Part shown: positions 35,815 to 44,730 of the stretch, piece after piece
Position numbering within the stretch: position 1 is the first letter of the stretch
How the letters are laid out: each line of letters starts with the position of its first letter
Assembly: GCF_044962685.1 (NCBI RefSeq)
Contig: NZ_JBBKTX010000016.1
Span: 1-64,000, forward strand
Reading direction: 5' to 3'
DNA from: Oceanobacter antarcticus
Lineage (GTDB): Bacteria; Pseudomonadota; Gammaproteobacteria; Pseudomonadales; Oceanobacteraceae
Length of the DNA: 64,000 nt
Notes under the pieces: generated by a model
The model's input: the letters and a program-made list of their open reading frames with translations, nothing else
The model's database searches: none
What the model was told of the DNA's origin: nothing
Made by a program: the position numbers and the translations under genes

Positions 35815-37032
35815 ATGCTCACCGCTTTCCGCCGTGGTCGCCGGGTACTGCGACTGATCTGGCAAACCCTCAAACGGTTCGAGTCCATGGAGCGCAGGCG
35901 CGATGCCGCCGCCCTGACCTATACCACCCTGTTTGCCCTGGTGCCGGTAATTACCGTGACCTACGCGATTCTCAGCGCTATCCCGTCCCTGCAAGAATGG
36001 GGTGCGCAAGCACACACTAACCTGCTGGCCTACGTCATGCCTGAAGGCAGTGACATGATTTCCAACTATCTGGTGCGCTTCAGTGCGCAGGCCCGCGAGC
36101 TGACCTGGATTGGTGTGGTATTCCTGTTTTTTACCGCGTTGATGTTGTTGCAAACCATCGAACAGCAGTTCAATAAAATCTGGCAGGTCGAAGTCTCACG
36201 TTCGACATTGCAACGCTTCTTTCGTTACTGGGCAGTCCTCAGCCTCGGGCCGTTGCTGTTTGGTGCCGCTCAGGCAGTCAGCTCACTGCTGGCCTCGCTC
36301 AGCGTACTGCCAGAAGGGATGGATATGACGATTCCTTCCTTTGCCCGGCTGGTGCCCTGGTCGATGACCGTGGCCGCCATCACCTTTGTTTATATGATGG
36401 TGCCCAACTGCAAGGTTCCCCCCAGAGATGCCGTGGTTGCCGCGCTGGTGGTGGCGACTGTGTTTGAAACCGGCAAATACCTGTTCGCCAAAATCGTCGG
36501 TATGTTTCCGTCGTACCAACTGATCTACGGTGCTTTTGCCGCTGTTCCGCTGTTCCTGATGTGGACTTACCTCAGCTGGATGCTGTTGCTTTTTGGTGCT
36601 GAACTCAGCTATGCCCTCAGCCACCCGGAATCGCGCTCGGTACGTGACCCGTTACGGCAACGACTGGCTCTGGCTGCTGCGCTTTACCAGGGCCAGCAAG
36701 CAGGCAAGGGTATGAGCGAAAGCGATCTGCGGCAGCGTTTGCGCAGCCTTCCGGCAGCAGAGCTGTCGGTGTTGCTGAAGTACTTTCAGCAGGCGGGTTG
36801 GGTGACCAAAAGCCAGGACGATAGCTGGATATGGTTACCCGATATGCGTTTGCTCACCCTCGACCACTTTTTTGCCGACCTGACATTGCAGCAACTGCAA
36901 GCAGCTGAACACGCTGTCCCGGAAGATTCGTCATTGAGTGACTGGCTGAATGGTTGGCAACAGGACGTTGCCAGCCATCTCTCTGTCTCGCTGGATCAAT
37001 TGCTCGATGAAGACGGCGGCTTTCGGTTGTAA
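35815..37032 (+). CDS. YihY/BrkB family inner-membrane protein
   Basis: This 405-residue protein has about six membrane helices in the first 280 residues, and the family motifs RDAAALTYTTLFALVPVITV and FPSYQLIYGAFAAVPLFLMW. A soluble winged-helix-like C-terminal part follows (about 300-400). The old name ribonuclease BN is a misannotation. Function is unknown; related proteins are thought to act in envelope biology. It is divergent from arsC-wrbA-DUF2069. Confidence 0.9.
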   Translation: MLTAFRRGRRVLRLIWQTLKRFESMERRRDAAALTYTTLFALVPVITVTYAILSAIPSLQEWGAQAHTNLLAYVMPEGSDMISNYLVRFSAQARELTWIGVVFLFFTALMLLQTIEQQFNKIWQVEVSRSTLQRFFRYWAVLSLGPLLFGAAQAVSSLLASLSVLPEGMDMTIPSFARLVPWSMTVAAITFVYMMVPNCKVPPRDAVVAALVVATVFETGKYLFAKIVGMFPSYQLIYGAFAAVPLFLMWTYLSWMLLLFGAELSYALSHPESRSVRDPLRQRLALAAALYQGQQAGKGMSESDLRQRLRSLPAAELSVLLKYFQQAGWVTKSQDDSWIWLPDMRLLTLDHFFADLTLQQLQAAEHAVPEDSSLSDWLNGWQQDVASHLSVSLDQLLDEDGGFRL

Positions 37033-37181
37033 ATTCAATTGTAAAAAAGTAGTCGTTATGATTTGGCAAACGTCATTGCTATTTTTCTGCCGCGCAAATA
37101 CCTACCTTTTAACAAAACCTGCGACTAAAACCTGGCGATTAAAAACAGCTCAGGCTGGTGGCGGGTATTAAAGGAAATACG

Positions 37182-37952
37182 ATGTTGTTGAAAGCAATCA
37201 AACATTGGCTGGAAGTTCGGCGTATTAACCAGCAGGGGTTTACCATAGAGCAGTGGGAGGCGGCTGTTGCTGATTGGCCAGTGATGGCACGTTATCAGGG
37301 GCGTGAGCGCGATGAGTTACGCCATTTAGCGTTTCGGTTGCTGGTGCATAAGGATTTTACTGCCGGTGGCGGTTTTGAACTGACTCAGGCGATGTGTCTG
37401 AAAATTGCCACCATGGCTTGTGTGCCGGTGTTGAATCTTGGCCTGGAGTGGTACGACCACTGGCAAACAGTCATTGTTTATGAGGGCGATTTTGTTCCCA
37501 ACCGGCCTTATCGCAGCGCTGATGGGGTGGTTCACGCACAGGCTCCGGGATTGAGTGGCGAAGCCTGGCAGCGGGGGCCGGTTATTCTGTCGTGGGATGC
37601 GGTATTACATAGCGGGGAGCGCGTTCGTCATGGCAAGGCCAGTAACGTGGTGATTCATGAGTTGGCGCATACGTTGGATAGGTTGCGTGATGGCGCCAAT
37701 GGCGCACCACCGATGCATCCTGATATGCGCCCTGGCGAATGGCACGATGTGTTTACGGCAGCGTGGGACGGTTTGAACAAGGCTTATCTGCATCATAAAG
37801 TGTTGCCTTTGGACGAGTATGCGCTGTCAAACCCGGCGGAATTTTTTGCGGTGTGTAGTGAAACGTTTTTTGAGGCTCCTCTGCTGATGAAACAAGCCTT
37901 ACCTGATGTCTATCGGTTATTAGGTTTGTTTTATCGGCAGCGACCTGAATAG
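37182..37952 (+). CDS. MtfA-like zinc peptidase (M90)
   Basis: This 256-residue protein carries HELAH in SNVVIHELAHTLDRLRDGANGAPP, with a downstream Glu in ALSNPAEFFAVCSETFFE. This matches the M90/DUF980 MtfA family. E. coli MtfA binds the Mlc repressor and is also an aminopeptidase. No Mlc or PTS gene is nearby. ATG 37182 follows AAGGAA; an upstream in-frame start (37158) is less likely. Confidence 0.88.
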   Translation: MLLKAIKHWLEVRRINQQGFTIEQWEAAVADWPVMARYQGRERDELRHLAFRLLVHKDFTAGGGFELTQAMCLKIATMACVPVLNLGLEWYDHWQTVIVYEGDFVPNRPYRSADGVVHAQAPGLSGEAWQRGPVILSWDAVLHSGERVRHGKASNVVIHELAHTLDRLRDGANGAPPMHPDMRPGEWHDVFTAAWDGLNKAYLHHKVLPLDEYALSNPAEFFAVCSETFFEAPLLMKQALPDVYRLLGLFYRQRPE

Positions 37953-38125
37953 TGCCAGGCCGGTTTGGTCTTGTTCTGGTTATACGTTCTGTCGGTCAGA
38001 TTTTCAGGCTGCTTGCCAGAGCAGGAATAGCTCTCCGGTATTGGGTCTAATAGACACCTTGGCGACAGGGTGTTGTTCCCTGTAGGCTGGCATTATTTTT
38101 CGACAATTCAGGATGTTATCGACTC

Positions 38126-39448
38126 ATGATCAGTAGCCCACATGTGCCGGATATCGCCAGTCCCAGTCTGTCTCTTAACGTTCATCCAATGCGATCGGTG
38201 TTGTACGAGGAGCTGCATAATCGCCCGTCGCCGGTGATTGAGGGGAGCTGCCAGGTGGCTCATTTTACGGTCAAGCTGAACGACAACCGGCAGGAGTTGC
38301 ATGCCCATGTGGTGGAGTTGTGCCGCCGTTACAGTGTGCCAGCACCGGATCCGGATTCATCCTGTTTGTATCAGGATTTTGGGGGCTTTGAGTTACGTTG
38401 GGAGCGCCATCTGGAGTTCGCCAACTTTACCTTTATCGTCGCGACCGAGGAGCCTTTTGCGACTGATGCGCTGGCGTTTATTCCAAAAGACTGGCTGGCG
38501 GCGATGCCGGGTGAGTTGGTGGTGGCGGTGAATCTGTCGCTGGTGAACGATACACCGGATGAAAAGCAGTTGTACGACTGGTTTGAAGGGCAGCGGGTAT
38601 CGGGTGCATCCGTCGCCAGCGGCCAGGCGTTGGTGTGGACGGCATTTCGTTTACACAGTGATGGCTTTGGTCGCATTGTGGCGGTGAACAAGGGGTTGAA
38701 TCCGTATCAGACAGGGCGCTTGGTACAGCGCTTGTTCGAGCTGGAAACCTATCGCTTGATGTCGCTGCTGGCGTTGCCGGTAGCGCGTAAAATGGGCAAT
38801 GAGCTGACTCGGGTTGAGACCAGTCTGGCGCAGTTGATCCAGAATATTTCGGAGTTGGAAAACCAGTTTGAAGACCGTGATTTGTTGAAGTCATTGTCAC
38901 AGTTGGCAGCGGATGTGGAACGTTATCGCTCGGATACCAATTTCCGTTTTGCGGCGGCCAAGGCCTATCACGATCTGGTACGTGACCGTCTTGACCAGTT
39001 GAAAGAGGAGCCACTTGACGGGGTGCAGAGCTTGCGGGAATTTCTTGAGCGGCGATTAACGCCTGGCATCAAAACCTGTAATTCGGTGCGGGATCAGCTG
39101 GAAGATTTGTCGCGTCGTATTCACCGCACAACCAGTTTGCTGCGCACCCGTGTGGATCTGTCGATTCAGGAGCAGAATCAGCGTTTGCTGACGTCGATGA
39201 ACAAACGCAGTGAGTTGCAGTTGCGGTTGCAGCAAACGGTCGAAGGGTTGTCGGTGGTGGTGATCTGTTATTACATTCTGGCGCTGGTGGGTATTGGTGC
39301 GGATGGTCTCAAAGCATTTGGCTGGCAAGTTGATCCCTATATGCTCAAAGGTATCGCCTTGCCGGTGATTGTGGTGGTGGTTTTTGTGGCGATTCATCGG
39401 TTACGCCATCATTTAAGCGAAAAGCCGTTTGATCTGGAGGAAAAATAG
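38126..39448 (+). CDS. DUF3422 membrane-anchored protein
   Basis: This 440-residue protein starts with NVHPMRSVLYEELHNRPSP, a DUF3422 hallmark. The middle is helical with coiled-coil potential (about 230-365, LAQLIQNISELENQFEDRDLL). Two C-terminal membrane helices follow (VVVICYYILALVGIG and GIALPVIVVVVFVAIHRL). The large N-terminal part is probably cytoplasmic. The family has no known function; domain shape suggests a membrane-tethered scaffold or transporter regulator. Confidence 0.85.
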   Translation: MISSPHVPDIASPSLSLNVHPMRSVLYEELHNRPSPVIEGSCQVAHFTVKLNDNRQELHAHVVELCRRYSVPAPDPDSSCLYQDFGGFELRWERHLEFANFTFIVATEEPFATDALAFIPKDWLAAMPGELVVAVNLSLVNDTPDEKQLYDWFEGQRVSGASVASGQALVWTAFRLHSDGFGRIVAVNKGLNPYQTGRLVQRLFELETYRLMSLLALPVARKMGNELTRVETSLAQLIQNISELENQFEDRDLLKSLSQLAADVERYRSDTNFRFAAAKAYHDLVRDRLDQLKEEPLDGVQSLREFLERRLTPGIKTCNSVRDQLEDLSRRIHRTTSLLRTRVDLSIQEQNQRLLTSMNKRSELQLRLQQTVEGLSVVVICYYILALVGIGADGLKAFGWQVDPYMLKGIALPVIVVVVFVAIHRLRHHLSEKPFDLEEK

Positions 39449-39774
39449 GATCCGGCTGATGCGACTGGTTTTGGTATTCTTTGCATGTGGGGGCAGCGGC
39501 GAGGAAGATTGGCCGCTGTTTGACGTTCTGAGGCTTTCTCCCATTGTGCGTCTCATATCGCTTCTCATATTGCCTTGTCCAGTCTCTTTTTCCAGGTTGT
39601 TTTTTACGCTGTCAGAGTTCTGGCACTTGCCAGCCAGTTTTGGCGGCGATTTTTTGCCGTTTTCGTGTTGATACGTTTGTGTTTTTCTCTAACTCGTTGA
39701 AATAAAGCCGTTTCTTCTTACTGGCCTAGTCCTTGCTGAAGTCTATCCAAACAGACTTCAACGAGGGACACTTT
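39449..39774. other. Intergenic region, T-rich, no gene
   Basis: About 325 bp of T-rich sequence on the + strand with no supported frame, hairpin or repeat that I can see. It must contain the promoter of the orphan gene that follows. Confidence 0.5.
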
Positions 39775-40284
39775 ATGAGTCGATCAGAGTCATCACTGCT
39801 GCCCGCCACCTTGTGGCGCCAGCCTGTAGCAGACAACGAATCGGTCGTTGGTCGTTCAGAGCGGTGGTTTATTTGTGAACAGCGCGATCCATTTCATCCT
39901 ACTTTGCCGACGGCAGGCTGTGGCTATTCGGTGATTACCTGGGCCGATCTGTTTTTACGCAGTTATGCCAACGGTCTGTTCCGTCGTGGACGTCCTGATC
40001 TTGCCATTCAGATAGGCCAGGTGCATCAGGTATTCGACACATTGGAACAGTCGGAGGGGGAAGACTGGCGACGTCGGGAAACGGAAGCTTATGAGTTTGC
40101 TGTGGAGCATTACGATGATCTGCACAATGCCGGAGCTCCTGAGTCATTATTGCAAGCATTTCAGCTGGTGATGTTACTGTTGATGGCGATCAATCAGCTG
40201 AGAAAACAGTACTCTGGCCAGGGGGTGCTGATGAGCTATGCCAGCCTTGAAGAGGCGCTGAATGTGAATGGCGAAATATTTTAA
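39775..40284 (+). CDS. Orphan hypothetical protein next to the inverted-repeat element
   Basis: This 169-residue protein is soluble, with no signal. It contains RSERWFICEQRDPFHPTLP, GCGYSVITWADLFLRSY and a helical C-terminal half (FQLVMLLLMAINQLRKQY). ATG 39775 follows GAGGGA. I recognise no family. It has normal codon composition and lies 100 bp before the element-derived repeats, in an accessory-looking stretch. Confidence 0.65.
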   Translation: MSRSESSLLPATLWRQPVADNESVVGRSERWFICEQRDPFHPTLPTAGCGYSVITWADLFLRSYANGLFRRGRPDLAIQIGQVHQVFDTLEQSEGEDWRRRETEAYEFAVEHYDDLHNAGAPESLLQAFQLVMLLLMAINQLRKQYSGQGVLMSYASLEEALNVNGEIF

Positions 40285-40383
40285 TGACTGTGGATGGGCG
40301 GAATCTTAGGGGGCGTTCTCAATTGATCAATCGGACCTGCTGAGAGCCCGCTGGCTTCAGAACAAGGCATGAGGAGTGTGGTT

Positions 40384-40452
40384 TGGCCTGCAAACCGGCT
40401 TCGTGATTCGACACCATCCGAAAGCCCAGAGCGGGCACCGGATTAAATAAAT
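40384..40452 (+). mobile_element. Partial element copy abutting the complete one
   Basis: This segment matches the right-hand 70 bp of the complete element (GGCTTCGTGATTCG, AACCATCC-like and CACCGGATTAAATA). It runs straight into the left end of the complete copy at 40453. It therefore looks like the remains of an older, diverged insertion against which, or into which, the second copy inserted. Confidence 0.7.
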
Positions 40453-40717
40453 GGGGACATCTATTTAATCCTGCACGGCTCTGCGCGAGTGTTGCCGTTG
40501 TTCAGGGCAAGGCGACGAATGCAGCGAAATGACGAGTCCTTTTCAAATTCGTCAACACCGCACTGGACGGCGGCAACCCGCGCCCTTCGGGGGCTGCCGG
40601 ATGATCTCGACTCGGTGTCGCCGACTTTTGACTTGACCCGTCAGGCCTGCAAGTCGGCTTCGTGATTCGAAACCATCCGGTGGCCCAGAGTGAGCACCGG
40701 ATTAAATAGATGTCCCC
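40453..40717 (+). mobile_element. Complete MITE-like element with 19-bp perfect inverted ends
   Basis: The element is 265 bp and starts GGGGACATCTATTTAATCC and ends with the exact reverse complement. AAAT flanks both ends (40449-40452 and 40718-40721), a possible 4-bp target duplication. The interior holds no transposase. A second copy in inverse orientation is at 1-250. The AT-rich end sequence resembles ends seen beside Y1-type REP-associated transposases, but that link is unproven here. Confidence 0.85.
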
Positions 40718-40863
40718 AAATGTCCGCTAAAGTGTATTGGCCTATTGAATAGGACGCTTTTTTGGCGTCCTGGTAAAAATTTTATTTTATATTGGTGTTT
40801 TGGTCGCAAGTTCAGAATATCTGCATTAATATTTATCGTTCACTAATAATGGGTATGATAAAT
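40718..40863. other. Leader of the carbonic anhydrase gene
   Basis: Contains a hairpin with AGGACGC (40751-40757) and GCGTCCT (40765-40771) around a T-rich loop, then an AT-rich run that probably includes the promoter. No gene is visible. Confidence 0.5.
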
Positions 40864-41730
40864 ATGAGAACAAAAATTGCTGTAGTACTTACGTCGACGA
40901 CCTTGCTGGCGAGCTGTGCCAGTGTTGAACATCATCATACGGATGCGCACAAGCCGGTTTCCGATCAGGTGGTGGCAGCACAACGCAGCTTGTTGGCGCA
41001 AAACACCGCTGGTAAGGGATTTGGCCCTCAATCTCCTCGTGATATTGATATAACTGATGGTAAGAACAATCGTGTATTCAGTGCGGCTCCTGCCTCTGAA
41101 TATATGAATTTGTGTAATATTCACTTCCACAAAAATGCCGAGCACAAGGGGGGGGAATTTACCCGCTATGCTGGTAATGGCGATGGTTATGGTTATCAAA
41201 GTGGTTATGAATATACCGGGTCACTGAGTGCTGGTGAACTCACAGCCGTTACCGAAGATATTTGCCCGAGTGCGCATGGCAGCCTGGTTCCGGGAGACAC
41301 GATTGAGGTTCATTATGTACATTCAACTGCACAGGTTGCCCCTGGGCCAACTCTGGGCGCTTGTCTGGATGAATCCATCGGTAATCCCCAGTTGCGTGTA
41401 GAAACACAGGTGTTTGTTCTGGTAAATGACAGCAGTGCTCTGGACTTTGGCCAGCTGACCCAACAGGGTGTCCGTCATGGTGTGCATCAAGCGTTGAATA
41501 TACCGACTGATACTGGTTACCCGGTGCAATATGCCGGTTCTACAACAGGCCCTGGCTACAATGAAGCCGGTTCGCCTTTCCAGGTGTCATGGAGTGTCAG
41601 ACCCAAGGTGGCCAAGGTGAACATTGCCACGGTTGGTCTGTGGTGCAAGGGCAACGTATTTAATGAAGATCACGCACACGGCGTCAGAAATCTGGTGACT
41701 AATCCAGACCTGCTGTCACCGGTGAAGTAA
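40864..41730 (+). CDS. Delta-class carbonic anhydrase (lipoprotein)
   Basis: This 288-residue protein has a lipoprotein signal ending TLLASC. The mature part carries NLCNIHFHKNAEHKGGEF (His near 87), DTIEVHYVHSTAQ (His near 149-152) and NVFNEDHAHGVRNLV (His near 270). I recognise these as features of the delta-class carbonic anhydrase family, first known from diatoms (TweCA1). The enzyme hydrates CO2 with zinc held by His residues. A lipid anchor would place it in the periplasm or outer membrane. Start choice is uncertain: an ATG at 40849 is also in frame, and neither has a strong ribosome site. Confidence 0.78.
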   Translation: MRTKIAVVLTSTTLLASCASVEHHHTDAHKPVSDQVVAAQRSLLAQNTAGKGFGPQSPRDIDITDGKNNRVFSAAPASEYMNLCNIHFHKNAEHKGGEFTRYAGNGDGYGYQSGYEYTGSLSAGELTAVTEDICPSAHGSLVPGDTIEVHYVHSTAQVAPGPTLGACLDESIGNPQLRVETQVFVLVNDSSALDFGQLTQQGVRHGVHQALNIPTDTGYPVQYAGSTTGPGYNEAGSPFQVSWSVRPKVAKVNIATVGLWCKGNVFNEDHAHGVRNLVTNPDLLSPVK

Positions 41731-41763
41731 CAGATTTAACAGCGTAGCACCGATAATAACGGC

Positions 41764-41800
41764 CTCCAGTAGCCGCTCAGATAACGACGGGCTACTGGAG
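41764..41800. terminator. 11-bp inverted repeat after the carbonic anhydrase gene
   Basis: CTCCAGTAGCC (41764-41774) pairs exactly with GGCTACTGGAG (41790-41800) around a 15-nt loop, 34 bp past the stop. A shorter outer pair (GTAGCA and TGCTAC) flanks it. There is no T run, so it may be a REP-like hairpin or a factor-dependent terminator. Confidence 0.5.
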
Positions 41801-41908
41801 TGCTACGAAGTGTTAGCAGACCTGAGTGTGGTGCTTGCTCTGGAAAACTAAATTTTTTTAAAATCTGAATTTTTATTTTTTTATTATCTGTTTTCAGTAC
41901 GGTAAAGC

Positions 41909-42093
41909 TTTCTGATTTTATATTTTTAATACTCAGGCACCGGTTGGTAAAATATAGACTGTTCTTGTTTCTACGCTTTATATGGAAATGTAATGGACAC
42001 TGCTGGCTACTACACAGGAGTGTAGGAGCCAGGTATTTCTGTGAGATTTCTGGTTTTGTGTTTTTGATATTCAGCTGCCGGTTTATAAAATGG
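41909..42093. repeat. Diverged direct repeats around a hairpin, AT-rich
   Basis: A unit of about 47 bp at 41909-41955 recurs at 42047-42093 (shared TTTCTG, TTTTT, CCGGTT and TAAAAT blocks) with mostly A/G and C/T differences. A weaker trace lies near 41862. Between them, 42003-42032 forms a 12-bp stem with one mismatch (CTGGCTACTACA with TGTAGGAGCCAG). No gene is supported in 41731-42142. Confidence 0.55.
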
Positions 42094-42142
42094 GGGTTTT
42101 TTAGTATGATGTGCTTGAATATAACCGGTTTGGGAATACATC

Positions 42143-42664
42143 GTGCAACAAACAAGGTCGTCCGCTATTGCGTTATGCAACCCCAAAAGCCCTTCTAATG
42201 TAGGTGTGGTAATGCGTGCTGCCGGTTGTTATGGTGCCAGTGCCATTTATTATACCGGCAAGCGATTTGCGCGAGCGGCAAAATATCATCAGGATACCAA
42301 GAACGCTAGCCAGCATATTGAACTGAGCGCGGTTGAGTCTTTCACTGAATTGGCCGGACAGCACCGGACGCTGGTGTGTGTTGAGTTTGCTGTCGGGGCA
42401 ACTCCGTTACCGGAATTTATTCATCCTGATCATGCCTTGTATATCTTTGGCCCGGAAGATGGATCTGTCGATCAGTCCATCATTGATGTGGCTGATGCTG
42501 TGGTTTATGTTCCAACCATTGGTTGCATGAACCTGGGGGCCACCGTCAACGTGCTGTTGTATGATCGTATGGCCAAACAGCAACAGGCTATTGATCACAG
42601 TGAGCGTATCAAAAGCAGCCGTGATGTGAATAATCGTTTGGTATTCCGTAACGGGAACCGCTAG
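42143..42664 (+). CDS. TrmH/SpoU-family RNA methyltransferase
   Basis: This 173-residue SPOUT protein has the N-terminal NPKSPSNVGVVMRAAGCYGA and the knot motifs LYIFGPEDGSVDQ and GCMNLGATVNVLLYDR. The family methylates tRNA or rRNA ribose or base using SAM. The length suits a minimal TrmL-like enzyme, but the sequence is not close enough to name the target. The start is GTG with GGGA upstream. Confidence 0.88.
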   Translation: MQQTRSSAIALCNPKSPSNVGVVMRAAGCYGASAIYYTGKRFARAAKYHQDTKNASQHIELSAVESFTELAGQHRTLVCVEFAVGATPLPEFIHPDHALYIFGPEDGSVDQSIIDVADAVVYVPTIGCMNLGATVNVLLYDRMAKQQQAIDHSERIKSSRDVNNRLVFRNGNR

Positions 42665-42769
42665 GGGTTCAAGCGCGCGGCGTTACAACTCGACTCAAAA
42701 CGCTCAGGTAGCCCACATGACGCACGACCTCGACAATACGGGCAAGCGCCAGTACTGTCGGTTGTGCTG

Positions 42770-44569
42770 TTACTGCGCCACCCATAACCTTAACCATTGG
42801 CCATACAGTGCTGGTGGTAGCAGTCCGGCTGCCAGCCAGTCGCTATAAAACTGTTGGCCGACGAAGTCTTGCCCCAATTCGGATTCAGCCGACTGAATCA
42901 GGCTCAGCAGGTTGGCGCGCGAGATTGCCGGACGAGCCAGGCGTCCGGGTGCTTCCATTATCTGTTGCAGGCGTTGTTGGCAATCCTGTTGCGACAGAAA
43001 GCTGTTGATCTGGCAATAACGGATGGCCTTGTCTTGCGGCCATTGATAAAGATGGATGCCGATATCCAGAATAAGATTCAGCTCCTGTTCCATTTCATCC
43101 AGCAATACCCAGGCGTGTTCTCCGGCATTCTGATAGCCGCCAAGATCGGCTGCCAATTCGGCGGCGATGGACAACCAGCCCGGTTCAAAGTCGTCGTTGA
43201 TGGGAGCACGCATAAAGTCGGGCAATTGCGTGTTTTCCTGCGCCAGTGCTACTTGCAGGTGTTTGCCCGGCAGGGTATTGCGGTACAGATCCAGTGGCCA
43301 ACGCCAGCTGCTGGCCGGGTGATTGGCGACGGTCCAGTAGATACCCGGCTGTTCCAGTGCTGGTCTGGGGGCTTCATACCAGGGGCTGATGACACTGGCG
43401 TCCTGGCTGGGTTGAATCACCAGTGCTGTGGTGGGCAGGTAAGCAAACAGCTGGGGGAGCTGCTGGTTCAGCTGTTGCAAGCGCTCACGGGCGGCCTGCT
43501 GGGGCTGTGACGGTTGTATCCGGTGTGATGCCAACCAGGCGCGCAACTGGGGAGCCAGTGTTTGGGCTGGATCCAGGGTCAGCTCTTGAACCAGTTGTTG
43601 CTGTATGGCAGAGAGGCGGGTTTTGGCTATTTCCTGTAACAGTTCGGGAGATTCTGCACTGCCCATCTCGGTCAATTGCAACCGGTAGCAGGCGTCGCCG
43701 TTGGGCTGTTGTTGCCAACTCAGGCTGGTTTGCACGGGCAGTTCAGTCAGTTGATGACGCAGCGCCCGCAAGGCGGGTAATAAATGGTTGGTGAGGATGC
43801 TGGCGGCCTTGCTTTCGAGGATCCCGTGACTGGACGGGTAGAGATCCAACCGTGTCAATCGGGTTTGAACATCGCGCCATAAGGTGGATGGTTCCGGGCT
43901 GTCGGTAAACGGGTAGCCAGACATCATCTGGTCAAGCTGGCGCAAGGTGCGCTTGCGGCTGCTGCCTAGCATGACGACGTGGCGCTGATTGCGTTCGCTG
44001 ATTTGCTGCTGCCATTGTTGCAACAGCAGCGCGGCGGATTCAAGGCGTTTGAGGTAACGGTGGAAGCCGGGGATGTTATCGACCCGAGTATCTTTCGACA
44101 GGCTGGTTTCAAGCAGATTAAGCCAGTCGTGCTCACTGCCTAGTGGCATGCTGTTGTTGTCACAGTCGCGCCAGTCCAGTTGTTGGTTGATTCGGTAGAT
44201 CAGCGTACTGGCGACCAGCTGTTGCTGCGCTGGCAGGGCATCGAGCGGCAGACTTTGCAATTGTTGTTTCTGTTGTTGCAGTTGCTGATAGATGCCGTTC
44301 TGACTGCTGCTGGATAGCGCTGACCAGGTGGCTTCAGGCTCTATTCCCAGTGCTCTGGCTCGTTCAGGAAAGCGGTCAGCCAGCTGTTGAAAATAGTCGT
44401 TGCTGGCATTGTCCAGTTGTTCCTGAACGGCTGCTTGTTGCTCCGTGGAATAGGTGAGCGCTGCCGTGCTCGGGGTATCTGGGCGAGTTGGCAAGCTGGC
44501 CTGGCAACCTCCCAGAAACAGCAGTGTCAGAGGCAGGGATCGCAGCAATATAGGAGAAAGGCGTGACAT
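42770..44569 (-). CDS. DUF885-family lipoprotein with a lost metal motif
   Basis: This 599-residue lipoprotein (lipobox FLGGC) is rich in Gln and Leu. The C-terminal half aligns with DUF885 proteins (predicted metallopeptidases): PGKHLQVALAQE, FEPGWLSIAAELAADLGGY and LILDIGIHLYQW. The family zinc motif HExxPGHH reads RNTLPGKH near residue 432, so two or more ligands are missing. It is probably not an active peptidase. The gene is full length and unbroken, so a retained non-catalytic role is likely. It is divergent from the DUF4892 gene. Confidence 0.8.
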   Translation of the reverse strand: MSRLSPILLRSLPLTLLFLGGCQASLPTRPDTPSTAALTYSTEQQAAVQEQLDNASNDYFQQLADRFPERARALGIEPEATWSALSSSSQNGIYQQLQQQKQQLQSLPLDALPAQQQLVASTLIYRINQQLDWRDCDNNSMPLGSEHDWLNLLETSLSKDTRVDNIPGFHRYLKRLESAALLLQQWQQQISERNQRHVVMLGSSRKRTLRQLDQMMSGYPFTDSPEPSTLWRDVQTRLTRLDLYPSSHGILESKAASILTNHLLPALRALRHQLTELPVQTSLSWQQQPNGDACYRLQLTEMGSAESPELLQEIAKTRLSAIQQQLVQELTLDPAQTLAPQLRAWLASHRIQPSQPQQAARERLQQLNQQLPQLFAYLPTTALVIQPSQDASVISPWYEAPRPALEQPGIYWTVANHPASSWRWPLDLYRNTLPGKHLQVALAQENTQLPDFMRAPINDDFEPGWLSIAAELAADLGGYQNAGEHAWVLLDEMEQELNLILDIGIHLYQWPQDKAIRYCQINSFLSQQDCQQRLQQIMEAPGRLARPAISRANLLSLIQSAESELGQDFVGQQFYSDWLAAGLLPPALYGQWLRLWVAQ

Positions 44570-44730
44570 GAGGACTCGGTCGCTGAATTCGAAGGCGGCA
44601 GTGTAGCAATCTGGAACGCTGCGTTGTAGTAAAGCTGTTGCTGGTCGATGTGATTGTCGCAGTCGCGGGCATAGCTCGTGTTACGCTGTACTCTATAATG
44701 AGTATTGAATATTGGTATTGAGGTAGTTCT

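Noticed and set aside
41736..42155. 139-codon minus-strand frame and a diversity-generating retroelement idea for the repeats
   Set aside because: The frame is AT-rich with low-complexity Lys/Ile/Asn content and overlaps the start of the methyltransferase gene. For a retroelement, mismatches are not limited to adenine and no reverse transcriptase is present.
44694..44699. TATAAT promoter before the DUF4892 gene
   Set aside because: The -10 match is exact, but no acceptable -35 lies 16-18 bp upstream, so I did not list it.
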